The notes under the pieces are model-generated. The model was given only the letters and a program-made list of their open reading frames with translations. It was not told the origin of the DNA and did not search any database. Made by a program: the position numbers and the translations under genes. Source: Smittium mucronatum (Eukaryota; Kickxellomycota; Harpellomycetes; Harpellales; Legeriomycetaceae). From it: a stretch of DNA of 64,000 nt. Shown here piece after piece: positions 13,756 to 26,099 of this stretch (the stretch's first letter is position 1; the number at the start of each line of letters is the position of its first letter). The DNA lies in assembly GCA_001953115.1 (NCBI GenBank), contig LSSL01003891.1:1-64000 (forward strand), given 5' to 3'.

Positions 13756-14439
13756 AAAAGCATAGCCAATATCTGGGTAAAGCAATTTTATAGTGCAATA
13801 CTTGGTTTTATCTTATTTATGTACACCTTTGCACAAAGAACTTCTAAAAATTGATTCGTTTTTTGTTGAAATATTTTATATATTAATCACAACGATATCT
13901 ATAAAAGATATTGATATAAAAAATCATAATAATAAATAAAAGGAATTAAACATTATCCTCTGTTTTGGATTTTTAAATTATGTTTAGTCTGTTTTTTATT
14001 CTATAATATTAAAAATCTTTGAAGTTTTAAACCCTATTAGAATTATATTAATATATAGTATACGGCCATAATTTTGTAAAAAATATCCGAAAATATTACA
14101 CACAGGTAGAAGATAATAGATTAACGTTATTTTAGTCCAAGTTCTAGTGCGTTCGTAATTACTATTTAACGACAAGGTTTTTTATAAAAAACATTCTGAT
14201 TTAATAGGATTTTATATAAATTAATATTATTCGGCTTTAATTTGATGTTTTTATCGTCAAAATTTACCAGTTTGTAGTTTCCGGTCAATATTTAAGCATT
14301 TGGAATAAAAAAATAAGAATTAATAAAGCAATGAATATTTTTTTAGCATATTTTATCTTATTTTTCTAGTAAATCTCACTGGTATTGATATTTAATATTA
14401 TAAATACTACCTAATGTATATATAAAAATTCATATATGC
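13756..14439. other. AT-rich spacer between the coiled-coil gene and the LINE
   Basis: This is the 3' flank of the coiled-coil gene and the pre-insertion flank of the LINE. I see no coding frame. A polyadenylation-like AATAAA occurs within AATAATAAATAAAAGG at about 13930. Confidence 0.5.
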
Positions 14440-14448
14440 ACTTGGCAA
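14440..14448 (+). repeat. LINE target-site duplication, left copy
   Basis: ACTTGGCAA here is repeated exactly at 20124-20132, directly after the A-rich 3' end of the LINE. With one mismatch the match extends to 12 bp. This is the expected mark of target-primed reverse transcription, though a 9-bp match in AT-rich DNA is only moderate proof. Confidence 0.55.
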
Positions 14449-15010
14449 AAATTGGGTTAGCCAATATAATTACAGATTCCTTTGATAAAAAAAGTAAATT
14501 TACATTCCCATTTTTTATGTTTCCGACTCTAAGCCAGTCGCTAAAAGCTATCTAGATAGAACTAGAGGGCTGTATATTGTTACAGGATATCTGCAATTAG
14601 TTTTTATCGATCACCCAATACTTTTAAATACAAAAAGAACCAAAAAAAACGGTTGAGATATCGATCCCTATTCTCGATCCTAAAACCAAAACTAAAAATA
14701 AAAATAAGGAAACAATGAAAGTCTTTTTATTTTTTTAATTGTTTTAAACTTGCCGTTCATGGAGGTGCCAAGACCCTATAAACATACCAGGTTATTATGG
14801 TCCTGGGCTGGTAGAGTGAAGCCACCCAAAAATGCTAATAAAGGTGTAAAAGATCGAGGTTAATGAACTTCCCTGGGTTTCAGGACGCTTTGCGGCTGGT
14901 CCCACATAAAATTCAAGAAGTTTAAAGTCAAAAAATCAAAAAAAAAAAGTTCAAACGAGATTATAATTGATATGAGTTCCTTTTCAGAGGTCTCAGTCAA
15001 GGCATGATCT

Positions 15011-16360
15011 ATGGAGGAGTCCAACGCTTCTTGGAAAAGTTTTGCATTAGAGGCTCATACAGAAAAATGGGGTGTTCCTGAAGCGAATTTCGTGGCAATA
15101 GCAGAGATGGAATTAAATATGTCTCCAGGTTCATCTCCAGTATTAGCCACATGAGAAATCATGATAATAGAGCTAAAGTCACTTACTTTATTTTTGATTT
15201 TGACTCGGATGCCAACGATTTCATGTAGAAAAAGCTGGTATTATCTGATAGAAATATCGTTATAAATCAAAATGCTCGGATGGAACAAGATATAGTTATT
15301 ATCAAAATATTCAATTGTGGGAATGATGGGATGTTCGCCATGATAAAATTAATTGACAAAGAAATCTCTTCCCTGCGCAAAATCCGTGATATTAGTGCAT
15401 GGTGCAAAAAAGGGTCATCTGAATACCTAACTTTTGGTAAAAGGGTTCTATTATAGAATAAAAGCTTGAATGCAGTGCTTCCTAGCTTTCCGAATTAAGA
15501 AATTTGGATGATAAATATCTTCTGCAAAGGCTGAAAGAAGTCTTGCAGCTATTGTAAGAAAATGAACCACAGGAAGTCTGAGTGCTTCTTTATTAAAAAA
15601 GGTGCTAAAATTCATCCAATGAGGATTTAGAAAAAGTTAAAATTAATTTTTCTTCTATAATAACTCCAATAGACTACGCTAATCGAATATTTGAGTGTAG
15701 AAATGGGATGATCGGCAAAAAGGCCGTCCCGAAAATTTCTCAAAAAAATATTTTCGGAATTAAATTTCGGGGTAATGATTTTAAAGAGAACGCCCCCATC
15801 CCATTCAATAAATAAAAAAAGAGAGAAGAATATACAGATTCTGATAGCGATAAAATGGATATAGAGGAAAATAAGACTTTAAAATTCAACAAAGCTGTAG
15901 GCTATATTATTGAAAATAAATTTAATGGGTCTGAATAAACTGATTTTAAACGTCTTAAAGATGTTATTCCTAACATTTAGGAACTTTAAAACGAAAAAAT
16001 ATTGATTTAGGGCAACGATAAGCTCAAGAAAACCCCATCTTATGTCGATTAAGACATGCTGATCAACTCGCCTAACACATTGGTTGCAGTTGTAGGAAAA
16101 TCGAGTCCATCTACAAAAAATCAAGCCGTTTTCAATAGAAAAATCAATGTTGATACCTACATGCTGTATTCATACAACCTCGATGTGGACGATCATTACG
16201 ATCGCATAAAAACAATTATATGATTGAACCAAAACATCATCAAAACTACGATTTAAATGAATCGTTACCACCTAATGATATTACGACAAGAAGAAAAAAA
16301 ATTTAGAAAAAGGGTAGTCAAACTACTCGTTCTCAAAATACAAGTACTCAAAAATAAAAC
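15011..16360 (+). pseudogene. Broken LINE ORF1 (gag-like)
   Basis: A frame starts at ATG 15011 (MEESNASWKSFALEAHTEKW) and runs open for about 45 codons before a stop. Further coding-like pieces follow, such as the stretch near 15328-15450 and the one from 15855 (MDIEENKTLKFNKAV). These pieces are charged and polar and are interrupted by several stops. Assignment as ORF1 rests on position, upstream of the endonuclease in the same orientation; I see no diagnostic RNA-binding motif. Confidence 0.45.
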
Positions 16361-16564
16361 TGTAAATAACCATATTTATAATTTTCTATTTGAGGGAAGA
16401 CGAATTTAATATAAAAAAAAATAAAACAGCTCAACGACCAATGGCGTTACGATATTTGGTCGTGTGACCACAAAAAAATAAATTTACGATCTGATGAAAT
16501 AAAAAAAATTGAAAAATCACTAAATGCCGAAATTCGACGGGAAAAAAATAAAAAATTTCGATCC

Positions 16565-19500
16565 ATGGATTTAAATGGTATGAATTCAAATAATCCAAAT
16601 TTGATCAATTTTGAATTGATGAAATCGAATCCCAACAATCCAAACAAAATTTACGATACCCCAAAATATAGGCAGTATAATAAGCTCAAAATAATGAAAT
16701 TTAACGTCAGGGTTACAAAAAATTCCGGAGAAGAGCTTGAGCATTACCTCAACTCTGCTAAGCCAGAAATTCTGGCGCTCCAGGAAATCTTTTTAAACAA
16801 AAAAACATACAGATACAGAATGCCTGGGTACACCTGTATATATTCGAAATCAGACTTAGAAAAGGGTGATTCCGGGCTACTATTGGCTACTAGGTACAAA
16901 TCAGGACTATTAATTAATATAAATCTTCCCAAACATGGATATCTGGGATTATAAGCGGGAAATACTTTAATGGAAAGACATTTGACATGCTTGTAACAAA
17001 TTTGCACATACCAAGCGCTGGTATTAGGAGCACAAACCCCAAAGATGAAAATTTTGGGTTCTCCCAGATGGAAAAATTTAGATTTTAAAAAAATATAATA
17101 CTAGGAGATTTCAATATGAACTTCCCAAGGACAAATAGTTTTATATCTAGGCTTGTTTTGAGCCATCAAAAATCCGATGTAACAAATTCCCCTGGCTCTA
17201 GATATAACAAAGACGAAATCGGTCGCATGATCAACCATATATTTTAAGCCGGACCCAGTGGAAGAAAAAACTGGTGCACCTCCAACAAAAATTTCGAAAT
17301 TTCTGACCATATGCCAATCAATGCCGAATGGAATTTCAATTCAATCGAAATTCCAGCCAAAAAAATCAAAATCAAACAAATCGAATTCTATTGGACGCCG
17401 ACCAATTAATCAATAGTAACAGATTTAGTCCATTAATTGATTCTGATATTGATCTAAATCAGCTTTCTGAAGGTCTTATTGATACTGTATAAGCAGAATC
17501 GAATCTTCTTCAAACCAATACTGCTTCTACTGAGGTCTGATCAGAACCTCTGTCAAAATAAAAAGATTTCTAATATAAAAAATCGTAGGAACAAATGTGG
17601 AGGTTATCGGCTTGAAAAAATCAATAAAACCGATTACTTAATTGCCAAATGGAAATCAATTGATGAAATAAAATCTGATTGCAAAATTTACTAATATAAA
17701 AGCATGAAATTACTATATTATCAAATTATTTCTAATGGCTCCTGAAATTACTGGAGAACTTTCAAATAATACACTGAGAACAAGCTTTGGAGCATTTAGG
17801 ACGGCCCGATGTATGATAAAAATAAAAATACAATACAATACAACAACTGAAAAAAATAGCTTGAAATTTAGAATAATCATTTATGCGAATAGGCTAATGA
17901 TTCTACATGGAATAGCCACAGAGGAACTAAGTGGAAATCACTGCTAATCACATACTGCTTCTACTTCCCAGATTACGAAACTAATATCAATTGTTCTGAT
18001 ATTACTATTACATTAAGTGATGCACTTAATAACAAGGCTACTGATTCTGATGGAATAACCAGTGAAGTATGGAAACTGATGGCCTTAGAAAAAAAAAATA
18101 CAAAGTCAAAAATGGCAAATTTTGTTTTGAAAATTATCAATTTAATATAATAATCTGGTTAAATACTGAGTAATATGGACACTATTATTATAGAATCAGT
18201 TCCAAAAAATGTAGATATGTAGGTCCCCGATAATTATATGGGAATTTTACTAGTTCTAGCAGTCTCGAAGCTATTATCCAAAATATTAGCTACCAAATTG
18301 GCACAAATATATAAGAAATATGAATCATTAGTTAAAGAACAAGCCAGATTTAGAAATTTTGAAAATTACATCGCTCAAGCGACAGCTATATCTGAAATTT
18401 TCTGTAGAAGAAAAATAAAAAATAAAAAAACCTTTATTTTCTATATTGAATATAGCAAAGCGTATGACTGAATGCCCCACACCGAACTACTATACAAACT
18501 GAAGGCCATAGAAATTTAATTAAAGTTACTTAGTACCTTCTGGGGTCTGTATAAGTCCCCAAAAATAGCTACTAGGATTGGAGGTTATGTCTCCAAACCT
18601 ACTTACTACCTGTTTGGGCTGAAAATAGGTTGGCCGACCTCACCAATACTCTTCATTTTATATATTAAAGACCTTTTAAAAAGTTATCAAGGCGTATATG
18701 TCCCTGGTATAACCATTATTATATCTGGACTTCTTTTTGATGATGAAGCCATGATATTGACAGAATCTGGAGCCAAAATTAAAATTCAGTCGAATAAAAC
18801 TATTGGTTGTTATAACACAATAGAAAAGAATGCGAATGTATCAAAGTGTGATTTAATGAATTCTGACTGTAACCAATCATTCGATCTGATATTACAAGAC
18901 CAAAAAATCACAAATAACGATCAGTACACATATTTTGGGTATATTTTGAACAATAAATGGGACGTATTTTGGACCATCAAAAACAACAAATTAAAGGCCA
19001 AAAAAGCTTTCTACACTGCTTATAGCTTCCCGAGCCTGTCTGACGTGCCTACAAGCCTTAAAATAAAATTCATAAATTCGGTTCTGATGCCTATTGGCTG
19101 TTACGGAGGCGAGACCTTTAACATGAGTGAAGCCAGAGTCAAGCCAATCCAGACCGAAATAGACAAAGCCATCCAAATTGTTGCAATTTGGGAAAGTCTG
19201 CCGATATGGAACGGGTCCAAACCGAATTGGGGATAATATCTGTAAACTTAAAAACCAGCACTGCTCGAGAGCGAGTATATCACAAATGGCCAACTTTAAA
19301 AACTCGGATTACCGACCCCATTAAGTTGCCCATTAAGGCTAGAATGACCACATGATTGACCATCAGTGCAAGATGGATTAAAAAAATTGTGTGCTCAAAA
19401 TTCAAAAGAAGAAACCACTATCACCTTAGTCTTCAGGAAAAATAAAAATAACCAGTCTAAAATCCACCAGTTGATGGTGGACTGAAAAATCGGTGGAAAA

Positions 19501-19920
19501 AGACACTGAGTAAATCTTCAGCTGCTGTACTCGGACCTGAAACATGGCATCCATGAAATGAGTAAAATTCAAATAGGTACCTTCCGGACTACCCGGGGAC
19601 CATCAAATATGAATTTTATTAAAAAATTTGATCATTTTGCAAAATAGATGTGTCGGAAACTGTCGACCACATCTTATAAAAATTTTCTAGATGGGATTGA
19701 CAGCGAAAAGAGACGATCATCCGGTTCATACCGGCATTGATCCACTCAGAAATCAAAAATAAACTTTCTAATTTCAATATATTCCGGTTGGGGATATTTG
19801 GAAAGCCCGTGGGAGTGGGAGGCGTCTAAACATACTTTGAGTCAGCTACAACCTGAATCCGCCGAACTTAAATTTGTGCTGGAAACAGCCAAAAAATTTA
19901 TTAGCATCAGCGTGTAATGA
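16565..19920 (+). pseudogene. Broken LINE ORF2: APE endonuclease, reverse transcriptase, C-terminal zinc knuckle
   Basis: The first piece (16565-16954) carries endonuclease blocks: LKIMKFNVR, EILALQEIF (metal-binding Glu), MPGYTCIYS and DSGLLLATR. Later blocks are GDFNM near 17110, MINHIF (usually with Asp) near 17226, and SDHMPI near 17302. Reverse transcriptase follows. AVSKLLSKILA begins near 18259, then come KAYD, GWPTSPILF, and LLFDDEAM near 18733, where the usual FADD catalytic block is altered. The thumb/connection region runs to 19236. The C-terminal part near 19638 keeps FCKIDVSETVDHIL, then a TAA at 19677 and a TGA at 19698. In the intact relative at 41751-42132 those codons are TTA and AAA. 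Stops, frame changes and altered active sites make this a dead copy. Confidence 0.8.
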
Positions 19921-20123
19921 AAAATTAAGCTACAGATTTTAAATGATTCTCCAGCCCCCTTAGTCCAATAACCTTGAGTTATGGGGCTGATAGAGCGTCA
20001 GAGTGTAGTTGGGTGAAATTTTTTTGAAAAATTTTCACTTTTTTAATTTTTTTAAATTAGTTTTTAAAACTTTTTATTAACTTTAAAATACATTTTCTGA
20101 AAAAAAATAAAAAATAAAAAAAT

Positions 20124-20132
20124 ACTTGGCAA
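20124..20132 (+). repeat. LINE target-site duplication, right copy
   Basis: ACTTGGCAA matches 14440-14448 and immediately follows the A-rich 3' end of the LINE. Confidence 0.55.
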
Positions 20133-23100
20133 TAAGACATGTCTGTAAATATCTCAAGATATTAATTAACCACGACTTCATTTAAGCCAGGGTTAAATAA
20201 ACACGCTGAGATAAAAAATTCCATTTAATCCTGTGGCTAATGGAAATTGTAATACCTTAGCAGCTGAAAAAAGTAGATTAGGTAGCTCCTAGGCTTTTTC
20301 TATTTTTTTAAAAAAAGTGAACTATTGCTTGTATAAATCTTTATTGAGCTTTAATTAAATATCTTTTCAAAAAAGGATTTAAGAAACCCAAATAATATTA
20401 TAATTTTAAAAAAAAAATTCATTATATTCTGTTAGAAAATCTGATTTCTAAAAATAATTCATAACATCTTATTTAAATTTAAATTTTTTTGCATAAAAAA
20501 TGTAAAAATTAAATAAACATCTTTCGACAAGTTTTTTAAAACTCCAAGACTGTAGCAATATTACCACTCTTACATATTAACATCTAGCTATTAGCAGAAA
20601 ATATAATCAAGAAAAACCCCCTGAATTAGACTATTTCGACTTTTTTTAATGAGAAATAGGGTCTGATTATTGGTATTATATAAATTTAAAAAATATAAAA
20701 AGATGTGAATTGAGAGCTAAATTATGCACCAAATGAATGCAATCATGATTTTTCTACAGAATAAAATTAAATTAAAAAAATTGCACAACTTATTATCAAA
20801 GTAATAAATAATTTTAACTAAACATATTGCTACTAATTTCTAATTTTTATCTCCTTGAAAGTTTTAAATTATTAGAATTAAAGAATTTAGAATCTAAAAA
20901 TTTAATTAATTATATCTTACCACATGTAAAAAAAAATAGTTAATAAGTAAGGTTAAGTTTATAAGAAACAAACCATTTTAAAATCGAATTCAAAAAAAAA
21001 AAAAAATGATTTAGGAAAAAGTAAAAAAAATTATAATAAAAGAAAAAATGATTTGATAAAAAGTAATATCAATTATAAAAAAGTATATTTGAATCCGAAA
21101 AATGTAAATTTTATTATGTAAAGTTTAAATTTTTTTTTTTAAAAATTCGGCTTAAATATGGGTATGTTCGAATTATATTTCAACTTAGTTTTAAATATAG
21201 AGAATCAATAATTGGGATCTAGTTCATCCCTAGGTTTATTTAAATATAGGGTTATTTTTTCAAATTTTATTGGCATTAAAATGTCCTATAAAATCTGCTA
21301 GAATTCATTTCACCTAGGTTTAAAGGTTATTATTTAGAACCATAAGCTTTTTAAAGCTAAAAAAATAAAAATAAAAATAATATTTAAAAGTTTATTTGAT
21401 AATAAGAATAACTTTGGAAGCTCTTTAATAATATCCGGTTTTCTATTGAATAATTTTGGGGTCTTTTCCCTAATTAATAGTCAAAATTAATTAATTTTAT
21501 AATAATAAGATATTCAATTAGGAATGAAATATAATAAGGATTATTATATTAGGTTTGAGGAATAATGATGAAAATTGATTAATTTTGTGTTTTGTTTAGA
21601 TATTTCATAAACATGGTTTCCATGCTTAATGAGGTGATATTTAATAACTTCCACCTCTATCATATTTATTGGGATATAATTCTTACAATATTCTTAATAT
21701 TGAAAATTTTCCCATTACGATATTTATTTTAAAGCCAATAAGCTTAAGATTAGCCAATAAAATTATGTGATAAATATTAATCAGTGTCGATATAAATAAA
21801 AAACAGCCCGCCATAATGCATTTCGGATAATTTTGAAATAATCAATTCTATGATTATTTTATTTTTTGTTGAATAAAAGCATAAGCCTATCATGATACGA
21901 TAATCATTGAGCATAAAATATAGCTTAGTATTGATATTTTTCTCGAGATGTTATTTTTTTAGAACATATACTTTGATGGAAGATGCGATTTTAAAACATT
22001 TCCCAAAATCAAATATCCTTTTTTGGATTAAAATATACTTTTTAATGATTTATATTACTTTTTGTCAAATAATTTTTACTTTTATTATAATTGGTTTTAC
22101 TTTTTTTGCAGTAATGTGTACTTTTTTTTGAAATTGATTTGTAAATGGTGTAGTTTTTTCCCATTTGAAAAATAAAATAAAATCCTATTCATGTAAAAAT
22201 AGTATTCTTATTTAAGCTCATTTGCTAAAATCTATAAATTTTCAGCTGTGATTTAATAATTAATCGATTAAAGAATTATAAAAATAATAGTATTGTTATA
22301 AATTTTTTTCCTTTTTAAAAAAATATTTAAGCTGAAAAATAAATCATTAGAAATTTAAAAAAAATATCATTTATTATCATTGTTTCAAAAATAAACTATT
22401 TTCAATATTTCAAGTTTAAAAATTTATATCACAGAATTTCAACATATAAAATTAACAGTTAATAATCCTTTTATGTCTATCTCAAGTTGATTTTGTAAAA
22501 TATTTATATGATTAAATAGAAATAAATCCAATAAGATATAGGAAAGCAAAAAAATGGATATCGCAAATAAAAAAAAATTCATCTTTAATTTGTATAAGTG
22601 AAAATAATTAATTAAAATTGATTAAAATTTCCGGAAAAAACTCTAAAATCTTCAATAAAAAGTACAATTATTATGAAAATATAATTAATGATAGGTAAAA
22701 ATTGGTATAAACTTGATTTAAGTAATTTATTAATTTAAGAAATCAAAATTATAAATTATAAAATTAATTATTCTAGATCCTCAGATTAATGATTATACAA
22801 ATTTTTAATAGATTTTATTTTCTTAATTTTTTGAATTGTAAGACAAAATCAGCTTATTTTAAGCGCTAAAAGTTTTATTAATTGTGTTTTTTGTATGAAA
22901 CAAGATGAACTTTTAAAGGTTAGTTTGGTATAGAATTTGAATATTTTTTTATTAGTGAGAAAATATAATTAAAAACTACTTTCATGTATTTAAATCCTCT
23001 GTTTTCTTAATATCAGCTTCTCTAATGTGGAAAAAATAGGATTTTAAAGGATATAATAGATATTTTTTCAATTATAATATATTTAACCATATATTTAAAT

Positions 23101-23379
23101 TTTTTTTTTGAAAACTGGGCACCTATTTTAGCTATCCACGTTAAAAAAAATTAGTAAAGAAAGATCAATTAAATCTTCAAATAACCAGATTAAATCCGAA
23201 AAATAATCATATTTTTCTTGTTTGATTGTTTTCAAGTATGCAAATATAGGTTTTTTTATAAAAAAATTATAATATATCATTAAAAAACTCAATTTAAAAC
23301 GTATTTTGAATGAAATCGGGTAAAAAAAATAACCTTCATTATATAAAACATGAAAAAATAATATTAAATATGATTCTTT
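20133..23379. other. AT-rich spacer between LINE and LTR retrotransposon
   Basis: This is very AT-rich DNA with long A and T runs. The only frame of note (21907-22131, plus) is a low-complexity Phe/Ile-rich string of the kind expected by chance in such DNA. No domain, RNA gene or repeat could be recognised. Confidence 0.6.
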
Positions 23380-23858
23380 TGTTGTATAAAACTTTGGACT
23401 GTTCCTTCTTATTGAATTTTATGCCTACGAGATTTTAGATTTAACAAGAGCCAAAAACAGTCAAATAGGTTTTATTTGATTTAATTAATTTTACTTTACT
23501 ATTACTAATTTACATAGAATCAATCCTAAGATCAAATCTGGAATTAGGAAATAAATAGACCAATAAGCAATGAACAGCAAGAAACATAAGCATTAGTAAA
23601 CAAAAAGCGTATCTATGCAAAAAGATACTTATGAAGAAATGTTGGGAATATAATTACGAAGAATTGAAGTGATTCTAAGATGCAATAAAGACGAAGGAAC
23701 TAGAGAATGAAGATGAAAAAAGTATATTAAGGTCAAAGAAATTCCTTTTGAAGAGAATTTAGCTTTTGGATAAACTTATTAAATTCTTAAATTCTTATAT
23801 CAATAAAAAGTAACAAAACTACAATTACTATGAATTTTTAAATATCAGGATTTACACA
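23380..23858 (+). repeat. 5' LTR
   Basis: This is a direct repeat of 28765-29242. It begins TGTTGTATAAAACTTTGG and ends ATCAGGATTTACACA. The early GTATAAAAC is TATA-like and could belong to the promoter. Confidence 0.93.
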
Positions 23859-23863
23859 AAATT

Positions 23864-23881
23864 TGGCGTTCCCACCTAGAC
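23864..23881 (+). other. Primer-binding site of the LTR retrotransposon
   Basis: TGGCGTTCCCACCTAGAC starts five bases after the 5' LTR. The leading TGG is complementary to the CCA end of a tRNA, as expected for minus-strand priming. I cannot name the tRNA from sequence alone. Confidence 0.7.
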
Positions 23882-24099
23882 CGTTACTGTTATTAATATA
23901 AGATTTCAGAATACCGATTGAAGAAAAGGCATTTTCTGCAAAAATTAGAACCAAAGATATTTAAAGCAAATGTTGAAATCAAACCAGAGAGATGAATCAA
24001 ACGTTATGAACTGTATGCATTAAAAAAATCAATGGAATAAACAAGATAAAATTGATGTGTTGTAATGTTATTTAGATGGCCGTGCTGGTTGTTAGTATG

Positions 24100-24815
24100 A
24101 GTTGACTAAAAAAAAAGTGACAACTTGGGACAAACTCAAATAAGCCTTTTTAGATAATTATATTAGCCCAGAAATTTAATTAAAAGCTTGGAAAGAGTTA
24201 AAAATGAATAAAAAACAAGATGATGAAACAATAGAAAATTTAGAGAGCAAGTTTAAAAGTTATTCAAACAAACAAATATTACAGATGAAAATGTTAAATA
24301 TAAGTGTTTCATAAACTCTGTGAATGCTACAAACCAACGAAGTATTATTAAGGAAAAGATATTGACATATGAAATGGCTATAGGACATGCTATGACAGAA
24401 GAAAGTTTGGAATAGATATGCAATTTTGGATCAAAAAGTAATGCAATCGAACAACCTATTACAGAAAAAAAAGCTAGTAATGGACAATGAAAGTAAAGAA
24501 ATGATAATTTATGAATCATTAATAAAGAAGTTTGACCAGTTAAGCTTAAATTTTCTTCAAATTGAAACCCAGATGATTCCAAAACAATCATCTACATCCA
24601 ATTTCAACAATCCAGTTAAAGATGAACTCAAAAGAGTTGGTTCATGTTATTATTGTAAAGAAATGGGACACATGAGAAGAGATTGTCCAAAAGGGCCTTG
24701 TAATCAGAAAAAGGAATCTCCGATCACTGAAGCTCAAGGAAAAGCAATAGATTTTTTAGAAGTATTTGAGAATAACATCTATGACGTTCAATTGGAAAAT
24801 CTAAAAAAGCTATAA
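24100..24815 (+). pseudogene. Gag remnant with CCHC zinc knuckle
   Basis: The upstream part (about 24100-24260) reads as gag in one frame if in-frame TAA codons at 24141 and 24177 are ignored. After a frame change, 24426-24815 is open and carries one knuckle of the C-x2-C-x4-H-x4-C type (CYYCKEMGHMRRDC), flanked by basic residues. The knuckle would bind element RNA during packaging. The frame is broken, so no functional Gag is expected. Confidence 0.8.
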
Positions 24816-25259
24816 ACAATGCAAGGAAATTAATTCTTTTGAGATGGATAGATCAGATTTTGGAAAATGTAAATTTTCTAATCGGAATAATTTCCAAGAA
24901 AGTTGTATCGGAAATAAATGGGATCTATATGCTACAGAAAGGAGAGCAACAACCAATCAAAAACAACTAAATATGAAAGAAAAAGTGTTTCAGTAGAAGA
25001 AAATAGGAAACTAAATACTTTTATCAAGAAAATAAGTTCAAAATTTATTGATGAAGATATTAAAAAAGGAGTGGGAAATGGAGATGATCAAATGAAAATC
25101 GATGAATCGAAAGTAAAAAAAGAAATAATAAGAAGAAGAAGAGAAATAAAAGTTGCTGAATTTCTCCCTAAATATTCGATAAAAGAAAATTTATAGGAAA
25201 TCAATGAAAATATTTCAATTTCACAACTCTTAAAAGCATCACCAGAAATTTTTACAGAA

Positions 25260-25790
25260 TTGAATCGTTTATTAAAGAAAACTGAAATTAAAAAAGAAGT
25301 AGGATTAGTTGAAAATGATACCACCACTAATTTCAAAGCAATCGTGAGTATTTTCAAGAAAAACTATGCAACTATCATTGATACTGAAGCGGCTTGTAGC
25401 GTAGCTACTACTTCTTGGATTCTAGAAACAGAATCAGTACCAGATGAAGAGTCCTCACAGAAAATAGTGACTGCAGATGAAAAAAAGCATAAAACTTTGG
25501 GTATAGTATCAAGAGTCACTATTTTTATTGCAGGGTATCATTTTGATGTTAATCTTTTAGTGATGGAAAATGCAAGAAAGACAATCATTTTGGACATGGA
25601 CTGGTTAAAGGATTATGAGACCACAATCGAAATAAAAAACCAAGAACTAATATTACCTCTGGAAGATTATGATGCTGTGCTGTCACTTTCTGCTTCTGCG
25701 GTAAAAGATACTGCTAAAAAACTTGATGAAGAATTTCTTGGTATTGATAAAGAATCATATTCTGTAGAAGCCATAGATGAAGTAGATTAA
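25260..25790 (+). pseudogene. Retropepsin-like aspartic protease remnant
   Basis: This 176-codon open piece contains IIDTEAACSV, where retropepsins have a DTGA-type catalytic triad; the Gly is Glu here. It also has TIILDMDWLKDY, matching the LG-x-DWL block with Gly changed to Asp. The rest (FDVNLLVMENARKTI and the paired strands after it) fits the fold. Both substitutions should abolish activity. It ends at a TAA, and downstream frames continue toward reverse transcriptase. Confidence 0.8.
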
Positions 25791-26099
25791 ACCCCTTTTG
25801 CCATTTCAGATATATTAATGCTAAATAAAGATATGTTTGCAAATTATTATTTAGAAATAACTGGAGCTGATGTGGTTGAACATGAAATAGATTGTAAGGA
25901 TCAGGTTTAATGGGATAATTTTAATAATAAAAGGTAAAAGAATATAATAGTTAAAAATATAAAAGATAGGGAAAGAGAAAAGTTGAAAAGCTTAGCCATT
26001 CCAAAATGTCTAAGCTTCCTTATTTATACCATTTTCTATTTTCTAAAAGTCAATTATGCTTATGGGAAGATTTCTTCATTGGATGAAACATTCAATGCG

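Larger units (their letters stand above)
14449..20123 (+). mobile_element. Degenerate full-length non-LTR retrotransposon (LINE, APE endonuclease type)
   Basis: The element is about 5.7 kb. A non-coding leader is followed by a broken ORF1, an ORF2 with endonuclease, reverse transcriptase and a C-terminal zinc-knuckle-like segment, and a 3' UTR ending in an A-rich tail at about 20098-20122. The 3' UTR has close relatives on the opposite strand at 41500-42132 and 40770-41440, which defines a local LINE family. Numerous stops and frame changes make this copy inactive. The 3' boundary is well supported by the shared tail. The 5' boundary rests on the short direct repeat and so is less certain. 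Confidence 0.8.
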
